Assembly (NCBI RefSeq): GCF_013466425.1
Contig: NZ_CP059165.1
Coordinates: 5,890,001 to 5,954,000, forward strand
Direction of reading: 5' to 3'
DNA: 64,000 nucleotides
Origin: Mycobacterium vicinigordonae
GTDB taxonomy: Bacteria > Actinomycetota > Actinomycetes > Mycobacteriales > Mycobacteriaceae
This document shows positions 1-6,963 of this stretch, one piece after another. The translations under genes were made by a program, and so were the position numbers. Positions within the stretch are counted from its first letter, which is position 1. Every line of letters begins with the position of its first letter. The notes beneath the pieces are model-generated. The model ran no database searches, was not told the origin of the DNA, and saw only the letters and a list, made by a program, of their open reading frames with translations.

Positions 1-413
1 CAATCGCGCATCGCTGCGCGAGCGCACGTCTGGATGATTGGCAGGTAACCGTTCAACGCGGCGCCGTGCAGCGGCGGCGTCAGCAGCCGGCGGCGCCGGA
101 GGTGTTCTGGCTCCTCCTGAACGAACATCGACCCCGACCCGTAAATCGCGGCCGCGGGACCCACGCCCTCGCCGCCGAGCAGCACATCGGTTGGCGCGCT
201 GAACACTTCCTTGGCCAGCGCCGGGTCAGAAACGATGGCGACATCGCCCAGACTCAGGATCGGCATGGTCATGATCGGCCCGTACCGCCGGATCAGCCGC
301 AGCATCCTCCGCTCACCGCCCAACAAATAGGCCACGGCGTACGCGGACGCGAAGACGCTACGAAACCCCCGCGGAGCGGGTAGCCCGGGTGGAGAACTCA
401 ACGGAGTTGGCAC
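1..413 (-). CDS. Cytochrome P450, N-terminal part (cut by window edge)
   Basis: Reading the minus strand from GTG at 413 gives an uninterrupted frame of about 137 codons that leaves the window at base 1. It begins with a proline-rich hinge (PPGLPAPRG), continues into the beta-1 region and ends in a helix-C-like stretch containing EEPEHLRRRRLL, the usual P450 ExxxHxxxRR pattern. The heme-binding cysteine would lie outside the window. Cytochromes P450 are heme mono-oxygenases fed by ferredoxin and reductase. In M. tuberculosis, cyp137 (Rv3685c) lies close to rsfB (Rv3687c), so this may be the cyp137 counterpart, but 16 kb of other genes intervene here. Start choice is uncertain: another GTG lies two codons upstream at 419. 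The family call is firm, the orthology is inference. Confidence 0.85.
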   Translation of the reverse strand, partial: MPTPLSSPPGLPAPRGFRSVFASAYAVAYLLGGERRMLRLIRRYGPIMTMPILSLGDVAIVSDPALAKEVFSAPTDVLLGGEGVGPAAAIYGSGSMFVQEEPEHLRRRRLLTPPLHGAALNGYLPIIQTCARAAMRD

Positions 414-475
414 CCGCACGACACAACACGGCGATCGACGCCAGGTCAATCACCGGCGGTCGTAGATCGTGCGTG

Positions 476-775
476 TCAGGCGCAGTCGGCGCAGATCTGG
501 CGCCCGCCGCCGGAGACACGCAACCGGTTGCGGTGCTGCACCAGGAAGCAGCATGAGCAGGTGAACTCATCGGAGCGCTGCGGGATCACCACGACGGACA
601 ATTCCTCGCCGGACAGGTCCGCGCCGGGCAGCTCGAAGAAGGGCGATTCGTTGGGGTCGTCGTCGACGACCGCGGTGGCCAGCTTGGGCATGGTGCCCAG
701 CTCGCGGAGCGGGTTCTTGTCTGCGGCGTCGGCCTCGGTCACGCGGCGGGCGTCGTAGTCACTGACGGTAGGCAT
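476..775 (-). CDS. DUF4193 family small zinc-ribbon-like protein
   Basis: A 99-residue acidic protein. The C-terminal half carries ELPGADLSGEELSV, typical of the actinobacterial DUF4193 family. It is followed by a cysteine cluster (Cys73, Cys75, Cys76) and a C-terminal CADC (Cys95, Cys98), which together look like a small metal-binding ribbon. The family has no established biochemical role. Mycobacteria normally have a conserved copy elsewhere (Rv2699c type), so this is probably a second, divergent paralogue: its N-terminal half departs from the usual family sequence. A loose GTGT-N16-GGGTA element sits upstream on the same strand (838-862), a weak match to a SigF promoter. Confidence 0.85.
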   Translation of the reverse strand: MPTVSDYDARRVTEADAADKNPLRELGTMPKLATAVVDDDPNESPFFELPGADLSGEELSVVVIPQRSDEFTCSCCFLVQHRNRLRVSGGGRQICADCA

Positions 776-927
776 GGGGTTCCTTCCTGCTGAGTGACCG
801 GGCTACGCACCTCGCAGTCGCCCGTTGGCGCAGGAAGTACCCCATTCGAATGTGAATCACACACAGCAGATCCAACAATCTGACATCAACTTGCGCTGAG
901 TCGGCGCACAGCGGGTATAGGTCGCCT

Positions 928-1470
928 GTGAGCGACACCGCCCTGCTGGTAATCGACATGTTCAACGATTACCGCCACCCGGACGCCGACCAGCTGGCCG
1001 ACAGCGCTGCCGACGTTGTCGAACCGCTGCTTGGCTTGGTTGAAGACGCCAAGAAGAGCGTTGCCGTCGACTTGGTGTATGTCAACGACAATCTCGGCGA
1101 CTTCACTGCCGACCGCGAGGCCATCATCGGCAACGCCCTGCGCGGAGAGCATCCCGAACTGGTCGAACCGCTGGTGCCGACGCCCGACTGCCCGCTCATC
1201 ACCAAGGTCCGGCACAGCGTGTTCTACTCCACCGCACTGGACTACCTACTGCACCGGCTCAAAACCAAGCGCATCGTGCTGGCCGGGCAGGTCACTGAGC
1301 AGTGCATCCTCTACAGCGCACTCGACGGCTACCTACGGCATTACGAAGTGGTGGTTCCACCCGACGCCGTCGCGCACATCGACGAGGAACTGGGGTCGGC
1401 GGCGCTGAAAATGATGGAACGCAACATGAGCGCCGAGTTGCTGCCCGCTGCCCGCTGTTTTTCGCAATAA
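928..1470 (+). CDS. Isochorismatase-family cysteine hydrolase
   Basis: A 180-residue single-domain protein of the usual length for this family. The catalytic triad can be placed: Asp10 in LLVIDMFND, Lys93 in LITKVRHS and Cys126 in GQVTEQCILYS, after the expected conserved Gly-Gln/x-x-Thr turn. The family includes nicotinamidases, isochorismatases and N-carbamoyl amidases; the substrate cannot be told from sequence. The GTG start coincides with the expected transcription start: a -10-like TATAGG at 916-921 lies 7 bases upstream, so the message is probably leaderless, which is common in mycobacteria. It stands alone between a divergent DUF4193 gene and a small acidic ORF 19 bases downstream that may be co-transcribed. 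Confidence 0.88.
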   Translation: MSDTALLVIDMFNDYRHPDADQLADSAADVVEPLLGLVEDAKKSVAVDLVYVNDNLGDFTADREAIIGNALRGEHPELVEPLVPTPDCPLITKVRHSVFYSTALDYLLHRLKTKRIVLAGQVTEQCILYSALDGYLRHYEVVVPPDAVAHIDEELGSAALKMMERNMSAELLPAARCFSQ

Positions 1471-1489
1471 CCGACCGAGAGGCGACCTG

Positions 1490-1654
1490 ATGGCCGAACG
1501 CAGAAAAGCCGAATCCGACGTAGAGCCCGACGAGCACGTCGCCAGTTCGCGCGCCGGGCGCGAGCGCGACGGCGATTACGTCGGACGCACCGGCGCCGAC
1601 GACGACTTCGACGCCGGAGAGACCGGCGCGGAGGCACGCAGCAAGGATCGGTGA
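1490..1654 (+). CDS. Hypothetical 54-residue charged protein
   Basis: ATG at 1490 opens a 54-codon frame that starts 19 bases after the isochorismatase-like gene. The product is highly charged and almost devoid of hydrophobic residues (MAERRKAESDVEPDE at the N terminus; an Asp/Gly-rich second half; ending in ARSKDR), so it is probably disordered and cytoplasmic. A GAGAGGCG stretch lies upstream of the ATG as a plausible ribosome binding site. Its stop TGA at 1652-1654 directly abuts the stop of the convergent gene. No family was recognised. Small acidic proteins like this are frequent in mycobacterial stress regions, but a function cannot be assigned. Coding status is supported by position, spacing and codon composition only. 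Confidence 0.5.
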   Translation: MAERRKAESDVEPDEHVASSRAGRERDGDYVGRTGADDDFDAGETGAEARSKDR

Positions 1655-2416
1655 CTACCGCCATACCTCGGCGACCAGTGGCCGGTGGTCGGAGATCGGC
1701 ATCAGCTCTGCGGCGGCGCCACCGCCGTGCAGATCGGGGTCGTCGGTCAGGATGTGGTCGAGCTGCCGCTCCGGCTGGGGGGCTGGGAATGTCGGCGCCG
1801 ACGCCAACGGCCGCATACCCGACCAGCGGTGCGCCGCGGCGGGACTGAGGTTGAGATCGCCAATCAGCAATCGCGGGCCGGGCAGGCCCCGCAGGTCGCG
1901 GGCCAGCCGTCGCACCTGGCGCAGATTCCAGCCCGGCACAAAGGACAGGTGGGTGTTGGCCACGGTCATGGGTCCCAGCGGAGTGTGCAGCCGGGCGATC
2001 ACCGCCGCCCGCGGCTCTTCGTCGACCATCATCACCTTGTTGGGGCCGGGCAGATACATGGGAAACCGCATCGGAATCCGGGGCAACCGCACCACCTGCC
2101 AGCTGGCCGCGGGAAACCGGGATAGTAGCGCGATCCCATACGCGGCGGTCCCGGGCTGTTCCCGTCCGGTCGCCGCCATCCAGGTGGCACCCGGTGTGCC
2201 GGAGATGGCCGCCACGAACCGGTGCTCGACAGCACCCATGGCTTGGGCGGCGGCGGCGGTCAGATCCGCCCGCCCGGAGCGCGGTTGGTCGAGGTCGACC
2301 TCCTGCAGTGCCAGTACGTCGGGATCCAGTCGCCGCACGCAGTCGCGCAGTCGCTGCGGGTCGACACCGTCACCGACCGTGCGTCCGTGCAAGATATTGA
2401 AGGTGGCAACCCGCAT
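1655..2416 (-). CDS. Endonuclease/exonuclease/phosphatase family protein
   Basis: A 253-residue protein with the landmarks of the EEP fold: N-terminal MRVATFNILHG, LALQEVD with the metal-binding Glu, NTHLSF, GDLNLSP with the catalytic Asp-x-Asn, and C-terminal SDHRPL. These are Mg-dependent phosphodiesterases or phosphatases acting on nucleic acids, phosphoinositides or sphingomyelin-like lipids. There is no signal peptide. The ATG lies two bases after the stop of the upstream methyltransferase gene, so it is the last member of the five-gene minus-strand operon beginning at 5466. In that setting a phosphodiesterase acting on a sugar-lipid phosphate is conceivable, but this is inference. Confidence 0.85.
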   Translation of the reverse strand: MRVATFNILHGRTVGDGVDPQRLRDCVRRLDPDVLALQEVDLDQPRSGRADLTAAAAQAMGAVEHRFVAAISGTPGATWMAATGREQPGTAAYGIALLSRFPAASWQVVRLPRIPMRFPMYLPGPNKVMMVDEEPRAAVIARLHTPLGPMTVANTHLSFVPGWNLRQVRRLARDLRGLPGPRLLIGDLNLSPAAAHRWSGMRPLASAPTFPAPQPERQLDHILTDDPDLHGGGAAAELMPISDHRPLVAEVWR

Positions 2417-2418
2417 CG

Positions 2419-3048
2419 CTAGGCCTGCGCCCCCGGCACTTCTTCCCGCGCCGCCACCGAACGACTGTCGCCGTTGTCAAACACCTCGATGATCACGTCA
2501 CGGTCGCGGTAACACCCGAGTGACGCGAGGCCCGGTGTCGCCGCGATGACGGCGTGCGCGGCGTCACCGGTCAGTGGATAGTCGGCAACGGGGTGGCGCC
2601 AGTGCGCAGCAATCACACTGGCGTCCGGCGCCAGCCGCGGGCACTCCCGGCGCAGCGTGGCTGCCAGGGCGTCGGCGTGCAGGTAGTAGGCGACCTCGCT
2701 GAGCACCAGCAGGTCGAAAGGGCCGGCCGGCCACTGCTCATCCAGCGACCCACGTGACAGCGTCACCCGGTCTCGGCTACCGCGCTCGCGCAGTCCGGTA
2801 TCGGCGCCGCGCAACGCCGCCTCGGCCACGTCGACGGCGGTGATCCGCTCGCAGCGGGTCGACAACAGTGTGGTCAGCGCACCAATCGAACAGCCCGGCT
2901 CAAAGGCATGCCGATACCGCTCGCGCGGTAGCAGGGCCAACGTGATCGCGTACTTGCGTTGCTCGTACCAGCGCGCAGACAGTTGCCATGGATCATCGGC
3001 GTCGGCGTACATCCTGTCGAAGTACGCGTCGGGCAGTCGCGAGGTCAT
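2419..3048 (-). CDS. NodS-like SAM-dependent methyltransferase
   Basis: A 209-residue class I methyltransferase. The N terminus has YFDRMYADADDPWQLSARWYE and then KYAITLALLP. The SAM site is FEPGCSIGALTTLL, followed by the acidic strand end TAVDVAE and a motif IV region FDLLVLSEVAYYL. This layout is that of the NodS / PIG-L-associated methyltransferases; NodS itself N-methylates the deacetylated amino sugar of Nod factors. The ATG at 3048 overlaps the stop of the PIG-L gene by four bases (ATGA). In other bacteria these two activities occur fused as one bifunctional polypeptide, which supports a shared substrate. The inferred job is methylation of an amino sugar freed by the neighbouring deacetylase. 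Confidence 0.85.
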   Translation of the reverse strand: MTSRLPDAYFDRMYADADDPWQLSARWYEQRKYAITLALLPRERYRHAFEPGCSIGALTTLLSTRCERITAVDVAEAALRGADTGLRERGSRDRVTLSRGSLDEQWPAGPFDLLVLSEVAYYLHADALAATLRRECPRLAPDASVIAAHWRHPVADYPLTGDAAHAVIAATPGLASLGCYRDRDVIIEVFDNGDSRSVAAREEVPGAQA

Positions 3049-3791
3049 CGAAAAACCACCTCTCCCACTGCCATCAACCGTTCCAGCACGAAGGGCGGTA
3101 GCACCGCATCGGGACCAGCGGGTTCGAGCTGGCTGTGAAAGCATTGTGCGGCTTGGCTTTTGCGCTGTACCGCCCAATCACGGAGCGGTATCGTTCGGGC
3201 CCGATCCCACGGCACGTCGGGATCTTCGGGGACTGCCCAGTGCCACATCCACACTGGGTATTCGACCAGTTCGATGCCGGTGCGGGTGCAGGCTATGGCC
3301 GCGGCCCGCCCGACGGCCTCGTGGTCGGGGTGGCCGTCCCCCCGCCAGGTCGCCGCACACCAGGTTCCGGGCGGCCGGCCGTCCAGGTAGCGCGTCAGCA
3401 GCGCCGCTAAGCGATCCTCTTGGTCTGTCAATTGCCCGTCCGGCAGTCCGAGCAGCAGCGGTGCGCTGACTTCCAAAAGCTCTGCAGCGCTGCGCAATTC
3501 CGCACGTCGCTGAGCTTCCAAAGCAAGCCGCTCGGCCGCCGACGCCTCCGGGTGCACGCCGCCGCCGTCGCTGACCGCCACCAGCTGCACCGGCACGCCC
3601 GCCGCCGCGAGCTGCGCTGCCGTCGCCCCGATGCCCAGCGTCTCGTCATCAGGATGGGGGGAGACGACGACCAGAGCGGCGCACTCGTCCAGATCGAGTG
3701 GGGGTGGCCGGTCGGCTGTCAGCCAATCCTGCACGGCGGTACCGCCTTCGGCCACCGGCCTGGCCGCAAACCGCGGCCCATTGGTTATCAA
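3045..3791 (-). CDS. PIG-L family (LmbE-like) N-deacetylase
   Basis: A 248-residue protein with both hallmark zinc motifs of the GlcNAc-PI de-N-acetylase superfamily: PHPDDE at residues 45-50 and HPDHE at 154-158. The mycobacterial relatives MshB and Mca remove acetyl or amide groups from GlcNAc-inositol and mycothiol conjugates, but this protein is smaller and sits in a different operon, so it is not MshB. The start overlaps the acyl-CoA dehydrogenase stop by four bases, and its own stop overlaps the methyltransferase start by four bases, indicating translational coupling throughout. Probable role: deacetylation of an N-acetylated sugar made by the operon's GT2 enzyme. The substrate is unknown. 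Confidence 0.9.
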   Translation of the reverse strand: MITNGPRFAARPVAEGGTAVQDWLTADRPPPLDLDECAALVVVSPHPDDETLGIGATAAQLAAAGVPVQLVAVSDGGGVHPEASAAERLALEAQRRAELRSAAELLEVSAPLLLGLPDGQLTDQEDRLAALLTRYLDGRPPGTWCAATWRGDGHPDHEAVGRAAAIACTRTGIELVEYPVWMWHWAVPEDPDVPWDRARTIPLRDWAVQRKSQAAQCFHSQLEPAGPDAVLPPFVLERLMAVGEVVFR

Positions 3792-4735
3792 TGTCCGCGC
3801 CGTCCAGCCAGCCGCCCCAGCTCGGCCAGGTCACGCTCGGCGTGGCTCTGGCGTATGTAGATGCTCAGGTCGGCGACCCGCTGGGCGTGCCTACCGTCCT
3901 GGCACAGCGGCCCGGGTCCTAGCGCCCGTCCGGTGCGCGAGATCGCCTCGTCGACGGCATGTTCCACTACCGCGCGCACCCGGCGGGCTAACAACTGCGC
4001 GGTGTCGGACCTATCGAAAGGGTCGGCGTCGACCTGGGCGGCCGCCGCGGCCAGCACCGCGTCGCCGGCGGTTAGCGCGGCGTCTACCGCCCCCAAATGC
4101 GCCAGCGTGTACGCGTCGGCGGATTCGCTTCCGGCGCTGCGGTACAGCGGCTCGGCGACGCGCCGCGCCCCGCCGAGCCAGCAGGCGGCCACACCGATCG
4201 CACCGTGCCAAAATCCGGCGCGGCTCAAGTAGCCGCCGGGCGCGCCGACCAGGACCGCGTGCACATTGTTGAACTGCACCGACCGGGTGTCGCTGCCGGC
4301 CATTCCGGGATTCCACCAGGTACTGGGCAGCGGTCTCACTCCGGCATCGGTCAGGGTAACTGCGAACAGCCCCCGATCACCGCCCTCGATCCGTGCGGTG
4401 ACCAGTGCGTTCGTGCAGAACCCGGCGCCTGAGCACCACACCTTGGTGCCGTTGAGCACGAAGCCGTCGCCGGCGACGTGGGTTGCGGTCAGGACGGCCT
4501 CCGACGATTCGGCCGCCCAGACGCCCCACAGTTGGTCGGGGTCAGGTGGCTTACCGCCCAATTCGTGCAAGATCGCGACGGCGTCGACGTGCGCTTCGGC
4601 GATACGGGCGGCGGCGATGTCTTCTTCAGCCAGCCTGCCCAAACCTTGCCAGCGTTCGGCGGTGTATCCCAACGCCGGCAACGGCAATTCCAGCCGCCCT
4701 GTTTCCAGCCAGTGCCGGACCAGCCCCGCCGTCAT
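3788..4735 (-). CDS. Acyl-CoA dehydrogenase-like flavoprotein (short)
   Basis: The ATG at 4735 overlaps the stop of the GT2 gene (ATGA) and gives 315 residues, clearly shorter than the 380-400 of classical acyl-CoA dehydrogenases. The middle domain is recognisable: LWGVWAAE, then FVLNGTKVWCSGAG, where FAD-binding enzymes have the substrate/flavin loop. The C-terminal helices include CQDGRHAQRVADLSIYIRQSH, resembling the last helices of the fold. A canonical catalytic glutamate was not located. Such proteins can be dehydrogenases, flavin mono-oxygenases or N-oxygenases. Its position between a glycosyltransferase and a deacetylase suggests oxidation of an acyl or amino-sugar intermediate. The family call is good, the reaction unknown. 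Confidence 0.82.
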   Translation of the reverse strand: MTAGLVRHWLETGRLELPLPALGYTAERWQGLGRLAEEDIAAARIAEAHVDAVAILHELGGKPPDPDQLWGVWAAESSEAVLTATHVAGDGFVLNGTKVWCSGAGFCTNALVTARIEGGDRGLFAVTLTDAGVRPLPSTWWNPGMAGSDTRSVQFNNVHAVLVGAPGGYLSRAGFWHGAIGVAACWLGGARRVAEPLYRSAGSESADAYTLAHLGAVDAALTAGDAVLAAAAAQVDADPFDRSDTAQLLARRVRAVVEHAVDEAISRTGRALGPGPLCQDGRHAQRVADLSIYIRQSHAERDLAELGRLAGRRGH

Positions 4736-5466
4736 GCGACATCTCCCGTGGCCACGTCGTCGTCTGTGGCGATGCCCGAGAGTTCGCTCAGGTGATCGCC
4801 GAACCCGCGGGGCGCGCGGGCTTTGGTACGCGAGGAGGTCACGACCGATCGGGCGGTATCCCGATGAATCCGATAGCCGGCGTCCTCGAACCGTGCAACC
4901 AGGTCGACGTCCTCGCCGGAAGCCAGTGCCCGGAAGCCACCCGCCCGCCAGTAGGCACCCGAGCTGAAGCCCATGTTCGCCCCGTGGATGTGGTCGTGGT
5001 TGTCCTGGACTCGCGCGTCGTACGCTTTTAGATAGCGCTCGACGACTTCGGAGGGGTGCAGGTGCCAGTCGGTGACCCGCACCAGTCCGAGGAACATATC
5101 CGCGTCGCAAGCCAATTGCCGCAGCAACCAGTCGGCGTCGACCGTGCTGTCCGCGTCGGTGGTGGCATACCAATCCCGCGTGTCCTGCCCGAACAGCGAA
5201 CGCGCGTAATCGAATCCGGCGGCTCGGGCCGCGCCGACGTTGCGCGATTCCACACGCAGGAAGTGCACATCCGGCCCGTATCGGCCCGCGAGTTCCGTGC
5301 TGCCATCGTTGCTCGCATCAAGCACGACAATGACTTTGACGGGGGCGGGCGCGCACAGTGCGGCGGTCACAATCGCGCGCAGACAGAGGGGCAGGTGCCC
5401 TTGTTCGTTGTGGGCAGGTATCACCACGGCAACCTGATCGTAAGAGCGCGACGTTCCGGTTGACAT
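4732..5466 (-). CDS. Family 2 glycosyltransferase
   Basis: A 244-residue GT-A fold enzyme. The N terminus has VAVVIPAHNEQGHLP, the nucleotide-sugar pocket is VIVVLDASNDGSTE, and the metal-binding DAD lies at about residues 104-106 (TTDADSTVD). A later GEDVDLVARFEDAGYRI segment resembles the catalytic-base ED of processive and non-processive GT2 enzymes. There is no membrane segment, so it acts in the cytoplasm. It is the first gene of the five-gene minus-strand operon and would start sugar transfer for whatever the deacetylase, methyltransferase and flavoprotein then modify. A GTTT-N15-GGGAA element at 5478-5501 lies just upstream, one base off the SigF consensus. Confidence 0.9.
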   Translation of the reverse strand: MSTGTSRSYDQVAVVIPAHNEQGHLPLCLRAIVTAALCAPAPVKVIVVLDASNDGSTELAGRYGPDVHFLRVESRNVGAARAAGFDYARSLFGQDTRDWYATTDADSTVDADWLLRQLACDADMFLGLVRVTDWHLHPSEVVERYLKAYDARVQDNHDHIHGANMGFSSGAYWRAGGFRALASGEDVDLVARFEDAGYRIHRDTARSVVTSSRTKARAPRGFGDHLSELSGIATDDDVATGDVA

Positions 5467-5477
5467 GAGCTGCTAAT

Positions 5478-5501
5478 TTCCCATTTCGGTACCAATTAAA
5501 C
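5478..5501 (-). promoter_or_regulatory. SigF-like promoter for the GT2 operon (one mismatch)
   Basis: Read on the minus strand this is GTTT, 15 bases, GGGAA. The mycobacterial SigF consensus is GTTT/GGTTT-N15-17-GGGTA, so the -10 differs by one base. Its inner end is 12 bases from the ATG at 5466, the same short distance seen for two exact matches further right. It is back to back with the candidate promoter at 5529-5553. Confidence 0.45.
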
Positions 5502-5528
5502 GGTTGACCGATACCCCAGGAGTTATCT

Positions 5529-5553
5529 GGTTGCCGGCGACAAAGGCGGGGTA
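5529..5553 (+). promoter_or_regulatory. SigF-like promoter for the nucleotidyltransferase gene
   Basis: GGTTG, 15 bases, GGGTAT. It matches the SigF consensus GGTTT-N15-GGGTAT except for the last base of the -35. The expected transcription start, near 5560, lies downstream of the longer possible start at 5504 and just before the ATG at 5567, so it also decides the start codon. Confidence 0.5.
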
Positions 5554-5566
5554 TGCGATAGCGGTT

Positions 5567-6151
5567 ATGAATTCGACGCCACCGCCGGCCGCCGGTGAAG
5601 AGGGCATTCCGAGCCGCACCGAGTTGCGCGAAGCCCTGCGATGCGCGGCGTCGGCACTCAAAGAACACGGACCGCCCTTCGCCCTGGCCGGCAGCTACGC
5701 GTTGTGGGCCTACGGCGCTCCTGAACCGACGCACGACGTCGACATCGTGATAGCTGAGTCCGACGTGTCCGCCGCGGCGACCACACTGGAAATGGCCGGA
5801 TTCCGAATCGAACGTCCACCAGAGGACTGGCTGTTCAAGGCATGTATGGGCAGGGCCGTGGTCGACGTGCTGCACCGGATAAATGGGGCAATCGTCCCGC
5901 CACAAGCCCTGGACAGCGCGGAAGACCGTACGGTGCTGGCGATTTCGATGCCCGTGCTGCCTCCGACGGAGGTCTTCATTCAGAAGCTTCGCGCGCTCAC
6001 CGAACACTCTTGCGATTTCGCGAAGTTGATGCCGGCGGCACGGGCGACCCGTGAAAAGCTGGATTGGGAACGCATCGAAACCGAAACCAAGGACAACGAT
6101 TTTGCGGTTGCGTTCCTGGTGCTGATCGACCGGCTTGGCCTCCGCCGCTGA
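5567..6151 (+). CDS. Nucleotidyltransferase-fold (MNT/AbiEii-like) protein
   Basis: From ATG 5567 the product has 194 residues. It contains the pol-beta nucleotidyltransferase signature: FALAGSYALWAYG, then HDVDIVIAE with the paired aspartates, as in minimal nucleotidyltransferases and AbiEii-type toxins. A later EVFIQKLRAL segment resembles the conserved lysine region of the AbiEii group. No antitoxin-like partner gene is adjacent, so a toxin-antitoxin call is not supported. It could equally be a sugar- or antibiotic-modifying nucleotidyltransferase. A longer frame from 5504 exists, but the SigF-like promoter at 5529-5553 would start the message after it. The fold is secure, the substrate unknown. 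Confidence 0.82.
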   Translation: MNSTPPPAAGEEGIPSRTELREALRCAASALKEHGPPFALAGSYALWAYGAPEPTHDVDIVIAESDVSAAATTLEMAGFRIERPPEDWLFKACMGRAVVDVLHRINGAIVPPQALDSAEDRTVLAISMPVLPPTEVFIQKLRALTEHSCDFAKLMPAARATREKLDWERIETETKDNDFAVAFLVLIDRLGLRR

Positions 6152-6194
6152 CCGTAGCGACTAGAACGTCATTCTTCGGGTATCCCCTTGGACC

Positions 6195-6350
6195 ATGGAA
6201 TCCCATCCGCGCCGTGACGACGACCTCGAGGATGTTGTCGACGAACTGGAAAGGGACGTCGCAGCAGAAAGGCCCGAGAAAGGTGCGGACGACAGCTCGC
6301 CCGAGCGGGATCCCTCGACAGAGGGCACGAAGCAAGAGCCGCCGGACTGA
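6195..6350 (+). CDS. Hypothetical 51-residue acidic protein
   Basis: ATG at 6195 opens a 51-codon frame ending at TGA 6348-6350. The product is strongly charged (DDDLEDVVDELERD near residue 8; Glu/Asp/Lys/Pro-rich to the end) and has no hydrophobic segment, so it is presumably disordered. A GGGTAT at 6178-6183 lies 12 bases upstream, the spacing seen for SigF-like promoters nearby, but no matching -35 could be found. It is convergent with the Rho-N protein gene, six bases apart. No family is recognised; it resembles in character the small charged ORF at 1490-1654. Confidence 0.45.
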   Translation: MESHPRRDDDLEDVVDELERDVAAERPEKGADDSSPERDPSTEGTKQEPPD

Positions 6351-6356
6351 AAGCTA

Positions 6357-6614
6357 CTAGTGGTTGCGCAGTTTGGCGACCAGCTTGTCCTTCGTCAGGC
6401 TTGAATAGCCCGAAATGCCGAGCTCTTTCGCCCGCTTCTTCAATTCCGGCACCGTCCAGGCGTCGTAGGAACCGGCTTTGCCCCCTTTGCGGCCGACCTT
6501 GGACTTTCCCTGCCCGGCCGCCGCATTGGAGATTCTGGCTGCCTTTTCCTTCGAGTCACCCTTCTTACGCAGGTCTTCGTAGAGCTTTTCGTTCTTGATC
6601 GACGAATTCGGCAT
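6357..6614 (-). CDS. Small Rho-N/SAP-like domain protein (DUF7218 type)
   Basis: An 85-residue basic protein. Residues 1-45 are Lys-rich (NEKLYEDLRKKGDSKEKAARI, then KVGRKGGKAGSYDAW); residues 52-85 form a Rho termination factor N-terminal or SAP-like helix-extended loop-helix (TVPELKKRAKELGISGYS and LTKDKLVAKLRNH). Proteins of this layout are common in actinobacterial and proteobacterial stress regulons and probably bind nucleic acid, but no member is well characterised. The upstream AGGAGGT (read on the minus strand) is a good ribosome binding site. A GTTT-N15-GGGCA element at 6657-6680 suggests SigF control. Confidence 0.85.
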   Translation of the reverse strand: MPNSSIKNEKLYEDLRKKGDSKEKAARISNAAAGQGKSKVGRKGGKAGSYDAWTVPELKKRAKELGISGYSSLTKDKLVAKLRNH

Positions 6615-6656
6615 GACAGCACCTCCTATGCGTGTTCCGTAGCGCCGCAGGCAGGG

Positions 6657-6680
6657 TGCCCGAATCGCTCCGCGTCAAAC
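6657..6680 (-). promoter_or_regulatory. SigF-like promoter for the Rho-N protein (one mismatch)
   Basis: On the minus strand: GTTT, 15 bases, GGGCA. It differs from the SigF consensus only at the fourth base of the -10. It leaves an untranslated leader of roughly 35 bases carrying the AGGAGGT ribosome binding site. Confidence 0.45.
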
Positions 6681-6879
6681 GCCCAGCCCGTGTCTGTTAA
6701 GCAAACGCGATTTGTCGGCACACCCGACAGCCGGCTGCTCCGGCTGGACGTCATTGCTGAGAGGACTGAATATTACTGTCGCGGAATCGATTTCGCTGCC
6801 GTCATGGCAGTGCACGGTACCACCCAGGTCCACGTATCCAGCATTTTCGGCCGGCAGACGCGAAGATCACGGCGCTGTA

Positions 6880-6903
6880 GTTTGATGCCGCCTTAACCGG
6901 GAA
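6880..6903 (+). promoter_or_regulatory. SigF-like promoter for the CsbD gene (one mismatch)
   Basis: GTTT, 15 bases, GGGAA: one base from the SigF/SigB consensus and the same variant as at 5478-5501. CsbD of Bacillus subtilis is a SigB-dependent general stress protein, which makes this reading more plausible. A leader of about 50 bases would result. Confidence 0.45.
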
Positions 6904-6963
6904 CACAGGCACCGCGAGGCGCTGCGTCTAGCGCGACGCGAACAACAACGGATGGGAAAAGCG

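Larger units (their letters stand above)
6615..6963. promoter_or_regulatory. Divergent control region between Rho-N and CsbD genes
   Basis: About 350 bases without a convincing gene. Two outward-facing SigF-like elements are seen, at 6657-6680 (minus) and 6880-6903 (plus). A 68-codon open frame at 6690-6896 has no family resemblance and overlaps the CsbD promoter, so it is not counted as a gene. Confidence 0.5.

Noticed and set aside
66-383. A 105-codon plus-strand open frame
   Set aside because: It lies antisense to a clear cytochrome P450 and has no protein-like features.
3045-3791. Identity as mshB or mca
   Set aside because: It shares zinc motifs only; the length and operon differ from the mycothiol enzymes.
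5567-6151. AbiEii-type toxin of a toxin-antitoxin pair
   Set aside because: The nucleotidyltransferase fold is present but no antitoxin gene is adjacent.
6690-6896. A 68-codon plus-strand open frame
   Set aside because: No family resemblance or ribosome binding site; it overlaps the csbD promoter.
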